Source: Rickettsia australis str. Phillips (GTDB taxonomy: Bacteria; Pseudomonadota; Alphaproteobacteria; Rickettsiales; Rickettsiaceae). Taken from it: a stretch of 64,000 nucleotides of DNA. Numbering within the stretch: position 1 is the first letter of the stretch; every line of letters starts with the position of its first letter. The notes under the pieces were generated by a model. The model saw only the letters and a program-made list of their open reading frames with translations, ran no database searches and was not told the DNA's origin. Of this stretch, positions 48,209-57,800 are shown piece after piece. Location: the NCBI RefSeq assembly GCF_000273745.1, contig NZ_AKVZ01000013.1, forward strand, positions 1 to 64,000, read 5' to 3'. A program made the translations under genes and the position numbers.

Positions 48209-49794
48209 TTAATAATTCAATAATTTTTCACTAGATTTACATATGCTTAGGTTTTTATCTATTATGTCGGAATCTATATTTAAACAGTCAAGGATTGAAT
48301 GAAATACATAATCATGGCTAATCTCGGTATTAGCATAATTTTTAATTGAAGATACTGATTTAGGATATTTGGTTTGAAAATCATCTGATACCCAAACTAT
48401 AAGAGGTACGGTGATTTGTTCTGCAAGTAGTGGACCGCCGTGACCGTAATAACCATTTTCTCCGAGGGACTCGCCGTGATCGGATACATATAATAAAAAT
48501 GCATTTTTATCTTTAAGCAAATCTATTAAATTAGATAAAAAAAATCGGTATATAAAATAGAATTATCATAACTGTTAACTAACTCAAGCTTATCGCAATC
48601 GCTTGCATCTCCCTTAACCTTAATAGGACAGGTAGGGGTAAAATACTCAAACTCTTTTGGATATCTCGCGTTATAGTTCCAATGGCTGCCGGAAGTGTGA
48701 ACTACTAAAAATTGCTTCTCTGAGTTTGTTATTATTTCTTTTATGAAAGGCAATATTTTTTCATCATGATCATTTAAAGAAAATAGGGCAGAGCCGCCCG
48801 GTACTATAGTAAAATTAATGTCATTATATATATTACTTAGGTCAAAATTTGCAAAACTCCTCATTAAAGTTTGGGTACCAATCCAAGTAGTATGAAAGCC
48901 AAGATTTGTTAAAATTGATAAAAAACTGTTTTCTTGTCTAGTATTTTCAATTTGACTTGCAGGATAGCGTGAAAGTAACGACGGTACGGAAAGATAAGTA
49001 AGATTAGAAGAGGATTTAGCTTTGAAGGAAGTTAGATTTGGGGTGGTTTTTAAGTAAGGGGTTGTATCTCGTTCATAACCGTTAATACCGAAATGGTCAA
49101 ATCTTGCCGACTCTCCTATAACTAAAACGCCTATAATATCAGCGTCGGAGTTATCTATAAAATTATATTGTTTGCTAATATCTATACATGCATCATTTTT
49201 ATCACTGAAATTTCCAGCAAAATTAAGGTAGCTATTATGTAAATACTGAATAGGAAAATAATTTTTTAGTATCTTAAATGAAGGAGTAATAATATTATAT
49301 ACAAAAATAAGTAAGCAAGCGGCAGATAATAATTTTGTTACGAATGATTTAGAGTTTTCGGCTGCAAACGATTTGAGAGTATAAAAACAGGTAAAAAGGC
49401 AAAAAATTATCCATATTACTAACTTAATGCTTGTTAATTCATAGACTTCGTTTAAATCCGTTGAGAAAAAGCTACCTATTACTTGTTTAGTAGGATTGAT
49501 TTTGAAGAAATAAATGTAATAACTAGCAATAGCGGATGTTATAAATAAAAACCCTACGCCGACTTTTAATACTAATCTATGTACGCTAAGACCGAAAAAT
49601 GTTATAAAAGAAAATATATAAATATAACAATAATCTTTTGATAACTCTAATATCCCTTTAAAGATTATTGCTTTATAATAATCAAATTTATAAATCAATA
49701 TTGCGGTATTAAATAACAAACAATAAACAAACGCTAAAACCGCCGATAATTTAATTAATTTGATATCTATGTGTTTTTGGATAGTTTTTAGCAT
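48209..49794 (-). pseudogene. EptA-like phosphoethanolamine transferase (sulfatase family), one frameshift
   Basis: Inner-membrane enzyme of the type that moves phosphoethanolamine onto lipid A or other glycans. Five membrane helices lie in the first 190 residues. The periplasmic sulfatase-fold domain follows with VLVIGESARFDHFGINGYER, SSNLTYLSVPSLLSR (nucleophile Thr region), VVHTSGSHWNYNARYP and YVSDHGESLGENGYYGHG (metal site). The frame breaks at eight A on the plus strand (48537-48544; T run in the sense strand) after NSILYTDFF. One more base restores LSNLIDLLKDKNAFLLY to the end. I start at the ATG 49794; the longer frame from 49836 uses TTG. Exactly one lesion. Confidence 0.85.
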
Positions 49795-49868
49795 AAATAA
49801 GTAATATAAAATCAATAGTAGTGATACAAAGTTCAACGAGTATAATATAAGTGGAATTAATAACTACC

Positions 49869-50333
49869 ATGATAATAAAAAATCTTCAAGAATTTTATCG
49901 GCTTTTAATTCCGAACTCTCCGCTTATAGCTATTGATTACGGAAGCAAAAAATTAGGAATCGCATTATCTAATCAAGAACGTAGTATTGCTATGCCGTTA
50001 AATACTATAACCGAGATAAATAAAAAAATTGTTATTACTTCTTTGCTTAATATAGTTGAAAAATATAAAGTTTGTGGTGTTGTAATAGGTCTACCGATTG
50101 ATATGAGTGGAGCAGTAACGGAGCAAACAAATATAGTGATGAAATTTGCCGAAGAATTTACAAAATCTATAAACTTGCCTATATATTTACAGGATGAAAG
50201 ATTAACTACAAAAGCTGCAAATAATTTCCTTAAATCATTTGGTATGAAAAGAAAAGACCGTAATAATAACGATGATGCAGTAGCTGCTAGTATGATTCTT
50301 GAAACTGTGCTTGATTCTATGAAAAATATTTAA
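49869..50333 (+). CDS. ruvX: Putative pre-16S rRNA nuclease RuvX (YqgF family)
   Basis: RNase H-fold nuclease implicated in 16S rRNA 5'-end maturation. Visible: [20 protein letters not shown] (first Asp), [33 protein letters not shown] (Glu) and [15 protein letters not shown] (Asp). Length 154 aa is normal. I start at ATG 49869; a GTG at 49851 would add six residues. Divergent from the EptA-like gene. Confidence 0.93.
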   Translation: MIIKNLQEFYRLLIPNSPLIAIDYGSKKLGIALSNQERSIAMPLNTITEINKKIVITSLLNIVEKYKVCGVVIGLPIDMSGAVTEQTNIVMKFAEEFTKSINLPIYLQDERLTTKAANNFLKSFGMKRKDRNNNDDAVAASMILETVLDSMKNI

Positions 50334-50390
50334 TTAGGAAAGAATTGATGAGTTATTACGTGTATCGAAAAACCTACTCGATGTCATACC

Positions 50391-50514
50391 GGCTTTTGCG
50401 GGGATCCAGAAAAATAACTTCAATATCGATATAGAAGGCATATTCGACAAAATAAGCCTATAAAAACTTGTTTTTATAGGCTTTACTGGATTCCCGTCTA
50501 CGAAGGAATGACAT
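50391..50514. repeat. Family A palindromic element containing a terminator-like hairpin
   Basis: ATGTCATACCGGCTTTTGCGG at the left and ATTCCCGTCTACGAAGGAATGACAT-type right arm. Its core holds a strong hairpin: AAGCCTATAAAAA (50454-50466), loop CTTG, TTTTTATAGGCTT (50471-50483), followed by T. It follows ruvX and precedes higA. Confidence 0.75.
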
Positions 50515-50545
50515 AAAACAGTCCATGCAGCAAAACCAAGAATTT

Positions 50546-50848
50546 ATGACAAACAAATTACCTCCTATTTCACCGGGACAAATTTTACTAGAAGAATTTA
50601 TGGAGCCTATGGGTATTAGTCACAGCAATCTTGCTTGTGATATTGGTGTACCTGTTACTAGAATCAATAATATAATTAAACATCATCGTTCCATTATCGC
50701 TGATACGGCACTGCGTTTAGGTAAATATTTTAGTGTTAATCCTCGTTGGTGGATGAATATACAAAACCAATATGATTTAGAGCTTGCAGAAGATGAAGGT
50801 TGGGAAATTAAAGAAGGTAGAATAAGAACCTTTGCTCTGGCAAGTTAA
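50546..50848 (+). CDS. higA: HigA-family antitoxin (XRE helix-turn-helix), orphan
   Basis: A 100-residue antitoxin and autorepressor. The HigA start MTNKLPPISPGQILLEEFME is followed by the HTH (LACDIGVPVTRINNIIKHHR) and the family end PRWWMNIQNQYDLELA. I start at ATG 50546 since that gives the canonical MTNKLPP; an in-frame ATG at 50525 adds seven residues next to the palindromic element. A higB toxin would be expected just upstream, but that place holds ruvX and a family A element, so this is an orphan antitoxin. Confidence 0.85.
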   Translation: MTNKLPPISPGQILLEEFMEPMGISHSNLACDIGVPVTRINNIIKHHRSIIADTALRLGKYFSVNPRWWMNIQNQYDLELAEDEGWEIKEGRIRTFALAS

Positions 50849-50896
50849 TTTGATATTTTCCTCTATATCTATTAAGTAATGTCATCTTTAATGTTT

Positions 50897-51329
50897 TCAA
50901 ATGACAACAATTCTTTTTAAATATCCTAAATTAGCGTATTCTGTAATTTTTTGATCACAAGTGAATAAATATGAGTTATTGTTTCTAGTAGAGGCTATAA
51001 TAAATCTATCAGCTGGATCTTTATGTTCATAATTAGATAAAAAACAGCTTTCTATTAGAACTGAAACCAAGAGATCAATTAGATTTAAGCCTGGAATAGT
51101 AATAGCTTATTTATCCAGTCATTTAGGCTAATTGAAAGCACTATTTTACTATTGTTTCAAGCATAGCTACTGCCCAAATAGATATAGCAGAGATATATAG
51201 CATATTATGTTCTCTTGCTTTTTCTATTAATTCTATTTGATGTTTAGATAATTTTATTCCCTCCGCATACTAAATTAATATATGAGTATCCAAAATTAAG
51301 TTTACTAGATTATCTTTAATATTAGTCAT
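50897..51329 (-). pseudogene. PIN-domain (VapC-type) toxin, broken
   Basis: From the ATG complementing 51327-51329 the frame reads NLVNLILDTHILI (first Asp) then a stop, a shifted KLSKHQIELIEKAREHNMLY, ISAISIWAVAMLETIVK, LNDWINKLL, LNLIDLLVSVLIESCFL, DPADRFIIASTRNN (late Asp pair) and TDEYANLGYLKRIVVI-like end at 50897. Several stops and shifts. Its antitoxin partner just upstream is intact and overlaps it by eight bases. Confidence 0.8.
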
Positions 51330-51579
51330 TACCTGTGTCCCATTCAGATTCAAAAGAACAGTTTACTATATAATCATTTATTTTTATTGTTCCTTTTAAG
51401 AATCCAAAATAACTTTGTCTATTTTCTACTTTATTAATTCCTAAGGGGACTATTTTAGCAACCGGTAACTTTCTTTTTGTTATAATAAAAGAATTACGCT
51501 TATTTTTGACCTGATCAACTAGGTTTAAAAAATGTGTTGTGAATTCAGTAGCTGATATTTGTGCATTACTACCTTTCAT
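51322..51579 (-). CDS. Phd/YefM-type antitoxin
   Basis: An 85-residue antitoxin with the family start QISATEFTTHFLNLVDQVKN, the beta strand SFIITKRKLPVAKIVPL and an acidic toxin-binding tail (NCSFESEWDTGND). It is intact while the paired PIN-domain toxin is broken. The start is the ATG complementing 51577-51579. With the toxin gone it could persist as a repressor, or neutralise a related toxin elsewhere. Confidence 0.8.
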   Translation of the reverse strand: MKGSNAQISATEFTTHFLNLVDQVKNKRNSFIITKRKLPVAKIVPLGINKVENRQSYFGFLKGTIKINDYIVNCSFESEWDTGND

Positions 51580-51739
51580 ATATCTATATGGTCATAATAT
51601 ATAAATATAATAATTTAATTAATGACTATAATATCAATAAAATAAACTTATTGCCAAAGTAATTTATTAAATTGATTCATTTTATCAAAAAAATAAAATA
51701 TAAAAAAGTTCAATAAAGTAATTTAATTATTTTTTCTGA

Positions 51740-51975
51740 TAATACAGAAAAGTTATATTGATAATAACGATAGACTTGCTATTCCTATAAAAGTAAGACA
51801 GAAATTAAAACTTAAAATAGGAGATAAAGTAATAATTAAGTATAATGATTCAGAATTAATAATATCGACTTTTTATTCGAATATAGCAAAAGCAAGAAAC
51901 ATACTAGATAAGTATCAAGATATTGGTTTACATTAAGAATTAAATCTTATGAGAAAAGAGGAAAAGATAAATTAA
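51740..51975 (+). pseudogene. AbrB/MazE-type antitoxin remnant
   Basis: The plus strand reads IDNNDRLAIPIKVRQKLKLK, GDKVIIKYNDSELII and FYSNIAKARNILDKYQDIGL, then a stop (TAA at about 51935) and RKEEKDKLI-like end. The first part is a swapped-hairpin AbrB domain. No start codon in frame and one internal stop make it dead. No toxin follows it; rmlD-like starts 98 bases later. Confidence 0.6.
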
Positions 51976-52073
51976 TTTGCTAATAATCTATATTTCTAGC
52001 TTTGCAAAAACCTTATTGTAAAGATATATTATTTATGATAAAACCGATTCGGTAAAAATAAATAAAATATACT

Positions 52074-52928
52074 ATGAAAATATTAATTCTAGGTGTTACC
52101 GGTATGCTAGGTAATAGCATATTCAGATTTTTAAGCAGTGATAAAAAATTTGATGTTTATGCGACAACCCGAAATAATTCAGCTCGTTCTTACCTTTCTA
52201 AGAATTTATCCGATCAATTAATTATAAATGTAGATGTTGAGAACCACGATTCGTTAGTTGAGGTATTTAATAAAATAAAACCCGATGTAGTAATAAATTG
52301 TATAGGGCTTGTAAAACAACTAGCTGATGCAAACGACCCGTTAAAAGTATTACCAATAAATAGTTTGTTACCGCATAGGCTAGCTAATTTATGTAAATTA
52401 GCTAATTCAAGGTTAATCCATATTAGTACTGATTGTGTATTTTCAGGAAAAAAAGGTAATTATAAGGAAAGCGATTTTCCTGATTGTGATGACCTTTACG
52501 GTCGTTCTAAATTCCTTGGCGAAGTAGATTATCCGCATGCTATTACGCTGCGTACTTCCATTATAGGTCATGAGCTAGCAGGTAATAGAAGCTTAATCAA
52601 TTGGTTTTTAAGTGCAGAAGGGCAAGTGAAAGGTTTTGAAAAAGCTATTTATTCAGGATTTCCGACAGTAGAACTTGCAAGAATAATAAGGGATTTTGTA
52701 TTACCGAATAAAGAACTGCATGGGCTTTATCATGTTGCATCAAAACCAATTAATAAGTTAGAATTGTTAAAATTAGTAGCGGAAATATATAATAAAGTAA
52801 TCGATATTATTCCGTCAGATGAGCTTGTAATAGATCGCTCAATGGATGGCACACGTTTTAATGAAGTGACGGGTTATAACCCGCCGCAGTGGTCTGAGCT
52901 TGTGAAGCGTATGTATGAGTTTGGGTAA
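52074..52928 (+). CDS. RmlD-like NAD(P)-dependent sugar reductase (SDR family)
   Basis: A 284-residue extended SDR of the RmlD (dTDP-4-dehydrorhamnose reductase) branch. NAD-binding GVTGMLGNSIFRFL (glycine-rich), PDVVINCIGLVKQLADANDP, HISTDCVFSGKKGNY and the catalytic YGRSKFLGEVDYPHA (Tyr-x3-Lys). It starts the O-antigen cluster with capD and wecB, together forming a set usual for N-acetylquinovosamine-type sugars: reduction of the 4-keto sugar made by capD. The substrate is inferred from context. A family B repeat separates it from capD. Confidence 0.88.
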   Translation: MKILILGVTGMLGNSIFRFLSSDKKFDVYATTRNNSARSYLSKNLSDQLIINVDVENHDSLVEVFNKIKPDVVINCIGLVKQLADANDPLKVLPINSLLPHRLANLCKLANSRLIHISTDCVFSGKKGNYKESDFPDCDDLYGRSKFLGEVDYPHAITLRTSIIGHELAGNRSLINWFLSAEGQVKGFEKAIYSGFPTVELARIIRDFVLPNKELHGLYHVASKPINKLELLKLVAEIYNKVIDIIPSDELVIDRSMDGTRFNEVTGYNPPQWSELVKRMYEFG

Positions 52929-52930
52929 AT

Positions 52931-53055
52931 AGTCATTGCGAAAAGAATTACGTAGTAATTCGACGAAGCAATCCAGTTAAAAATTCTGATTTACAGAATT
53001 TTTTAATTATTTTCTGGATTGCCGCGTCGATGCTACGCATCTCCTAGCAATGACG
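52931..53055. repeat. Family B palindromic element inside the O-antigen cluster
   Basis: GTCATTGCGAAAAGAATTACG at the left and CCTAGCAATGACGG at the right, with the central hairpin AAATTCTG-ATTTA-CAGAATTT at 52981-53001. The arm GACGAAGCAATCCAG is on the left, so the copy is inverted relative to the one at 42015. Its right end supplies an ATG (53050) in frame with capD. Confidence 0.85.
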
Positions 53056-53112
53056 GCGAAATCAAACCGCAATGATGAGGTAAACAATAACAAAATAGGT
53101 ACTAAATATATA

Positions 53113-54138
53113 ATGTTTGTAGATAAAACTTTAATGATTACAGGAGGCACCGGTTCGTTTGGTAATGCGGTGCTTTCTCGTTTTCTTAAATCCGATATTA
53201 TTAACGATATTAACGAAATTAGAATTTTCAGTAGAGACGAAAAAAAACAAGAAGATATGCGTATTGCTTTAAGTAATCCGAAACTTAAATTCTATATCGG
53301 AGATGTGCGTAATTATAAAAGTATTGATGAGGCGATGCATGGTGTAGATTATGTATTTCATGCTGCTGCTTTAAAGCAAGTGCCGACTTGTGAATTTTAT
53401 CCGATGGAAGCAATCAATACTAACGTTTTAGGTGCTGAAAATGTTTTAAGTGCTGCTATTAATAATAAAGTAGCAAAAGTTATTGTATTGAGTACCGATA
53501 AGGCTGTATATCCAATTAATGCAATGGGATTATCTAAGGCATTAATGGAAAAGTTAGCAATAGCAAAAGCTCGTATGTGTAGCCAAGGTGAAACTGTGCT
53601 TTGCGTTACTAGATACGGTAATGTTATGGCATCTCGCGGTTCAGTGATTCCTCTTTTTATTAATCAAATAAAACAAGGTAAAGAATTAACTATTACCGAG
53701 CCTTCAATGACACGTTTTTTAATGTCGCTTGTAGATTCCGTAGATTTGGTTTTATATGCGTTTGAGCATGGTCGTCAGGGTGATATTTTTGTACAAAAAT
53801 CTCCAGCAAGTACAATTGAGATACTTGCAAAAGCGTTACAAGATATATTCGGCAGTAAAAACAAAATACGTTTTATCGGTACACGTCATGGAGAGAAGCA
53901 TTATGAATCGTTAGTATCATCCGAAGATATGGCAAAGGCAGATGATTTAGGTGGTTATTACCGTATTCCTATGGATGGGCGTGATCTTAATTATGCAAAA
54001 TATTTTGTTGAAGGCGAAAAGAAAGTAGCACTTTTAGAGGATTACACTTCGCATAATACAAAACGTTTAAATTTAGAAGAAGTAAAAAAGTTGTTGCTGA
54101 CTCTTGATTACATACAAGAGGAGCTAAAAAATGCTTAA
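53113..54138 (+). CDS. capD: UDP-GlcNAc 4,6-dehydratase type enzyme CapD
   Basis: Extended SDR of the FlaA1/CapD type that removes water from UDP-GlcNAc to a 4-keto-6-deoxy sugar, an O-antigen precursor. [14 protein letters not shown] (NAD site), [38 protein letters not shown] (Lys-x3 in place of Tyr, as in this subfamily), and [19 protein letters not shown]. Length 341 aa from ATG 53113; an upstream ATG at 53050 in the repeat would add 21 residues. Its 3' end overlaps wecB by eight bases. An 8-base A run at 53240-53247 is in frame. In R. conorii, loss of O-antigen synthesis genes of this cluster is known to change surface reactivity. Confidence 0.94.
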   Translation: MFVDKTLMITGGTGSFGNAVLSRFLKSDIINDINEIRIFSRDEKKQEDMRIALSNPKLKFYIGDVRNYKSIDEAMHGVDYVFHAAALKQVPTCEFYPMEAINTNVLGAENVLSAAINNKVAKVIVLSTDKAVYPINAMGLSKALMEKLAIAKARMCSQGETVLCVTRYGNVMASRGSVIPLFINQIKQGKELTITEPSMTRFLMSLVDSVDLVLYAFEHGRQGDIFVQKSPASTIEILAKALQDIFGSKNKIRFIGTRHGEKHYESLVSSEDMAKADDLGGYYRIPMDGRDLNYAKYFVEGEKKVALLEDYTSHNTKRLNLEEVKKLLLTLDYIQEELKNA

Positions 54139-55390
54139 GGTAATGACTATTGTCGGTACTCGTCCTGAACTGATTAAACTATGCTGCGTGATTTCCGAGT
54201 TTGATAAATATACTAATCACATCCTAGTTCACACCGGTCAAAATTATGCATATGAATTAAATCAGGTGTTTTTTGATGATATGGGAATTAGAAAACCCGA
54301 TTATTTCTTAGAAGTAGCAGCAGATAATACAGCAAAATCTATTGGGCTTATTATCGAAAAAGTTGACGCAGTCCTTGAGAAAGAAAAGCCCGATGCCGTT
54401 TTGTTTTACGGTGATACTAATTCCTGCTTATCGGCAATTGCTGCTAAACGTCGTAAAATTCCTATTTTCCATATGGAAGCAGGAAATCGTTGTTTTGATC
54501 AAAGAGTACCCGAAGAAATAAACCGTAAAATCATTGATCATACTAGTGATGTTAACATTACGTTAACCGAGCATGCAAGACGTTATTTAATTTCTGAAGG
54601 TTTACCGCCTGAGCTTATTTTTAAATCAGGATCGCATATGCCTGAGGTTCTTGACCGTTTTATGCCTAAAATATTAAAGTCCGATATTTTAGATAAATTA
54701 TCGTTAAAAGCAAAGCAGTATTTCTTAATTAGCTCACATCGTGAGGAAAATGTCGACGTCAAAAGTAATCTGAAAGAATTATTAAGTAGTTTACAAATGC
54801 TTATTAAAGAGTATAGCTTTCCTGTAATCTTCTCAACACACCCAAGGACTAAAAAAAGACTTGAGGATTTATGGGAGAGGAAAGAGCTTGGTGATAAAAT
54901 AAGGTTTTTACCGGCTTTTGGTTTTACGGATTACGTCAAACTTCAGATGAATGCGTTTTGTATTTTATCCGATAGCGGTACCATTACTGAAGAAGCATCT
55001 ATACTTAATTTACCTGCTTTAAATATTCGAGAAGCACATGAGCGTCCTGAAGGTATGGACGCCGGAACGCTTATTATGTCGGGCTTTAAGGCTGCACGGG
55101 TACTACAATCGGTGAAAGCCATTACGGCAGAACACGAGAATAATAAAGATACGCAAAAAATATACTCAAATGATTTGGAGAATTGGAATGTAAAACGAGG
55201 AGCGAGCACGCACAGCCTATATTTAATAGGTGAGCATGCGAGTTCTCCAAAGTTTTGCAGAGACAATTTTTCAAAGCAGAAGAGTATTGTGCAGGATTAT
55301 GCCGAAGCAGGACTTGTATCAAAGAAAATATTGCGTATAGTTTTAAGTTATGTGGATTATGTTAACCGTACGGTGTGGTTTAAGAAGTAA
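54131..55390 (+). CDS. wecB: UDP-GlcNAc 2-epimerase (WecB type)
   Basis: Interconverts UDP-GlcNAc and UDP-ManNAc-type sugars; here probably acts on the product chain of Cap[89 protein letters not shown] and [20 protein letters not shown] are all family blocks. Length 419 aa, about 40 longer than the typical 376-aa enzyme, with an extra C-terminal tail (from about 375). Coupled to capD by an eight-base overlap. Confidence 0.94.
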   Translation: MLKVMTIVGTRPELIKLCCVISEFDKYTNHILVHTGQNYAYELNQVFFDDMGIRKPDYFLEVAADNTAKSIGLIIEKVDAVLEKEKPDAVLFYGDTNSCLSAIAAKRRKIPIFHMEAGNRCFDQRVPEEINRKIIDHTSDVNITLTEHARRYLISEGLPPELIFKSGSHMPEVLDRFMPKILKSDILDKLSLKAKQYFLISSHREENVDVKSNLKELLSSLQMLIKEYSFPVIFSTHPRTKKRLEDLWERKELGDKIRFLPAFGFTDYVKLQMNAFCILSDSGTITEEASILNLPALNIREAHERPEGMDAGTLIMSGFKAARVLQSVKAITAEHENNKDTQKIYSNDLENWNVKRGASTHSLYLIGEHASSPKFCRDNFSKQKSIVQDYAEAGLVSKKILRIVLSYVDYVNRTVWFKK

Positions 55391-55418
55391 TCTTATTCAT
55401 TGTTATCATATCAAAAAC

Positions 55419-56693
55419 ATGAAATTCTTTAAATTAATAAAACTTAACCTTTTATTTTTAAGTGTTTTATTACTAATAACTCTTATATCTTCTTTTTGTT
55501 ATTCCAAAGGAAATTCTTATAAAAAAATAGTTTTTCTTGTTAGTACAGAGACATTCGGCGGCAAAGGCGTATACGCGATGTATAATGAGATGAAAAAAAT
55601 AGGTCATGATGTCAAAATTGTAATAGTACCTCATCCTCATCCCAATATTCAAGGAGGAATAGATACCGAGTTTATTAGTAAATTTGATACACAAGATGTG
55701 ATATATCCATGCGGTAAGTATGCTTCTTATTCAAATGTTAATACAAAATGTGAAATTTCTGAATTAAAAAATTATCAGCCGGATTTTATCTTTACGCAAA
55801 ACCCTTACGAAAATTTTCAAGGCTATATATCAGAACCTTTTACAGCTGCTAATTTGTATAAGAGTTTTAGAGGAACTAAAACAAAAATTATGTATATAGT
55901 CTATGGTCCGCATATCTTTCATCAAAAAAATATTGATGATGATAAGTTATCAAGTTTCATAGAGACGGTATTTGTTGATTCAGAAAGTACAAAGGATATC
56001 TTTATGAGTAATTATAAATTTCCTAAGGATAGAGTTATTGTTTCAGGTTATCAACCATACTATGAAGTAAGGAATTATAATATTAAAGAAAAACCAAACT
56101 CGGAAACCATTTTATGGCTTCCTAGATGGGAATTATCGTTTAAAAATAGAGACTTATATGAAGGAGGTTCTACTTTCTTAAATTATCAATATTTTTTCTA
56201 TAATTATGCATTACAACATCCTGATATTCATTTTATTATAAGACCGCATGTTACTCTATTTACCTATGCGGTCGGTAAAAATTACTTAAGCCAAAGTGAT
56301 ATGGATAATATATTCAGTAGATTTAACTCTTTAAAGAATGTTACTGTTTCTGCACATGCATTCAGGTCGTTACTAGATGATATAATGGTGTCGGATATTG
56401 TAATAAGTGACGGTACTTCATCTCTTGCTGAAGTAGTAGTTGCCGATAAGCCTATAATTTACTTAAGTAATGGTTGGAATAATGAATTTAATAGCAATGC
56501 TCTATCTAAAGAATTAAAAAAATATATGTATTTTGCTTATGAGCCGCAAGATATTATTAATTATATAGAATTTATTAAGCAAAATCATTATTTACCTTAT
56601 CATGAAAATAGTAGTGGTAGAAATCAATTTAAAAAGATGCTTGATCCTGTAGAAAACCCTGCTGCATTTATCGCCGAATATTTATTAAAGTGA
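55419..56693 (+). CDS. GT-B-like glycosyl/glycerophosphotransferase, unassigned
   Basis: A 424-residue protein with an N-terminal signal or anchor (about 10-32), then a GT-B-type two-domain body. Family-like phrases: FLVSTETFGGKGVYAMYNEM, DFIFTQNPYENFQGYISE and the C-terminal DIVISDGTSSLAEVVVADKP (as in CDP-glycerol glycerophosphotransferases and related transferases). I start at ATG 55419, giving a clean signal; the longer frame from 55350 overlaps wecB by 41 bases. It lies right after wecB, so a role in O-antigen or surface glycan assembly is inferred. Confidence 0.72.
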   Translation: MKFFKLIKLNLLFLSVLLLITLISSFCYSKGNSYKKIVFLVSTETFGGKGVYAMYNEMKKIGHDVKIVIVPHPHPNIQGGIDTEFISKFDTQDVIYPCGKYASYSNVNTKCEISELKNYQPDFIFTQNPYENFQGYISEPFTAANLYKSFRGTKTKIMYIVYGPHIFHQKNIDDDKLSSFIETVFVDSESTKDIFMSNYKFPKDRVIVSGYQPYYEVRNYNIKEKPNSETILWLPRWELSFKNRDLYEGGSTFLNYQYFFYNYALQHPDIHFIIRPHVTLFTYAVGKNYLSQSDMDNIFSRFNSLKNVTVSAHAFRSLLDDIMVSDIVISDGTSSLAEVVVADKPIIYLSNGWNNEFNSNALSKELKKYMYFAYEPQDIINYIEFIKQNHYLPYHENSSGRNQFKKMLDPVENPAAFIAEYLLK

Positions 56694-56711
56694 TAATAGT
56701 TTAAATAATTT

Positions 56712-57444
56712 ATGTTAGAAGAAATTTATAATGATGGAGAAAGATTAATTCCTGGGGCAACTCATGATGTTTTAGAGGTAATGCGTAATAAAAGTAGTTA
56801 TAAATTTTTTAAAAAAATTATAGAAGCTGATATACTTAATAGCCCATTAATGCTAAATCAAAAAATAAAAATTCTAGATATAGGTTGTGGAACAGGACAT
56901 GGAACTTATGCTTAGCGGTATATTAGGAGTAGAAATTACCGCAATAGATATCAGTAAAGAAGCTATAATTTATGCTAAACAAAATTATGGAGCATCTAAT
57001 ATTAAATATATTAAATCTGATTTAGTTAGTTTTATTAAAAAGGCAGAAGAATATGATTATATTGTATCACGACATGCACTTGAGCATATTGAAGATGGGT
57101 TAAATCTAGCACTTAATTTTAAATGTAAAAAACGATTAATAGTAAATGTACCTTTTAATGAACCGGAAGGGAATATATATCATTTAGTTAATTGGATTAC
57201 TGAAAAATACTTTGAATCATACCAGAACAAAGAATTTGTATATGAAGAATTAGATGGCGTAACTAACGACACACATTCTGAAAAAAATCCTCCTAATTCT
57301 ATAATCTGTACATCCAGTCACTCAGATTTAAAGCCTATAAAGCAATTATTTCACTATCCAATCTCAGCTTGGACTCCAGAATTTTTAGAAAAGCTAGGTT
57401 TTCTAAAAATTTCAAGATATATTGAAACAATTGCTGCAAACTAG
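56712..57444 (+). pseudogene. Class I SAM-dependent methyltransferase, one frameshift
   Basis: From ATG 56712 the frame reads ERLIPGATHDVLEVMRNKSS and the SAM-binding ILDIGCGTGHGTY, then stops at GTYA. The rest is in another frame (56905 on): MLSGILGVEITAIDISKEAI, YDYIVSRHALEHIEDGLNLA, the usual post-II motifs, then a long tail. Restoring the TATAT dinucleotide repeat at about 56905 (one lost AT) gives one intact 245-residue methyltransferase. The length of 733 nt fits a two-base loss. As part of the surface polysaccharide cluster it may have methylated a sugar. Confidence 0.8.
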
Positions 57445-57482
57445 AAATGCATTTAAAAATAGCGAAGAGAAAAATTTAAACT

Positions 57483-57572
57483 ATGAAATTAAATAATACT
57501 GTAACAGAGCTAAATAATGCTTTAGAAGAAATAAAAATGCTTAAAGTGAAGAAGAAAAATCTATTTTTCTAA
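57483..57572 (+). other. 29-codon helical ORF, possible gene-end remnant
   Basis: ATG 57483 opens MKLNNTVTELNNALEEIKML, a heptad-like coiled-coil start, ending at TAA 57570-57572. It is too short to call a gene. It could be the truncated start of a coiled-coil or sugar-transferase protein whose rest is replaced by the repeat that follows. Confidence 0.3.
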
Positions 57573-57602
57573 AGCTCTATAGAAAATTTAAACAATAAAG
57601 GC

Positions 57603-57759
57603 ATTGCTAACTAAAGAGAGATGTTATCCTGTGGTTTGGGAGTTAGATCTAGGAAAATAACTTAAAATACTAATAAATTTAGTATTTTTAACTGGCTCTA
57701 GTTCCTAAACCACTGGATGGCATCGAGCTTTTTATTATTATCTTTCTTTAGTTAGCAAT
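57603..57759. repeat. 15-bp outer inverted repeat enclosing a family C-like element
   Basis: ATTGCTAACTAAAGA (57603-57617) is perfectly complementary to 57745-57759. Inside lies a diverged family C element (GATGTTATCCTGTGGTTTGG at the left, CCACTGGATGGCATC at the right) with the AAAATACTAATAAATTTAGT core hairpin. The nesting suggests insertion of one palindrome inside another. Confidence 0.75.
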
Positions 57760-57800
57760 ACACAATAAAACTAACATTTTATAAATTATTTCTAAAAGTT

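Noticed and set aside
663-52000. Mobile element or prophage as the source of the TA remnants
   Set aside because: No transposase, integrase, phage gene or terminal repeat is seen near them; they lie between housekeeping genes.
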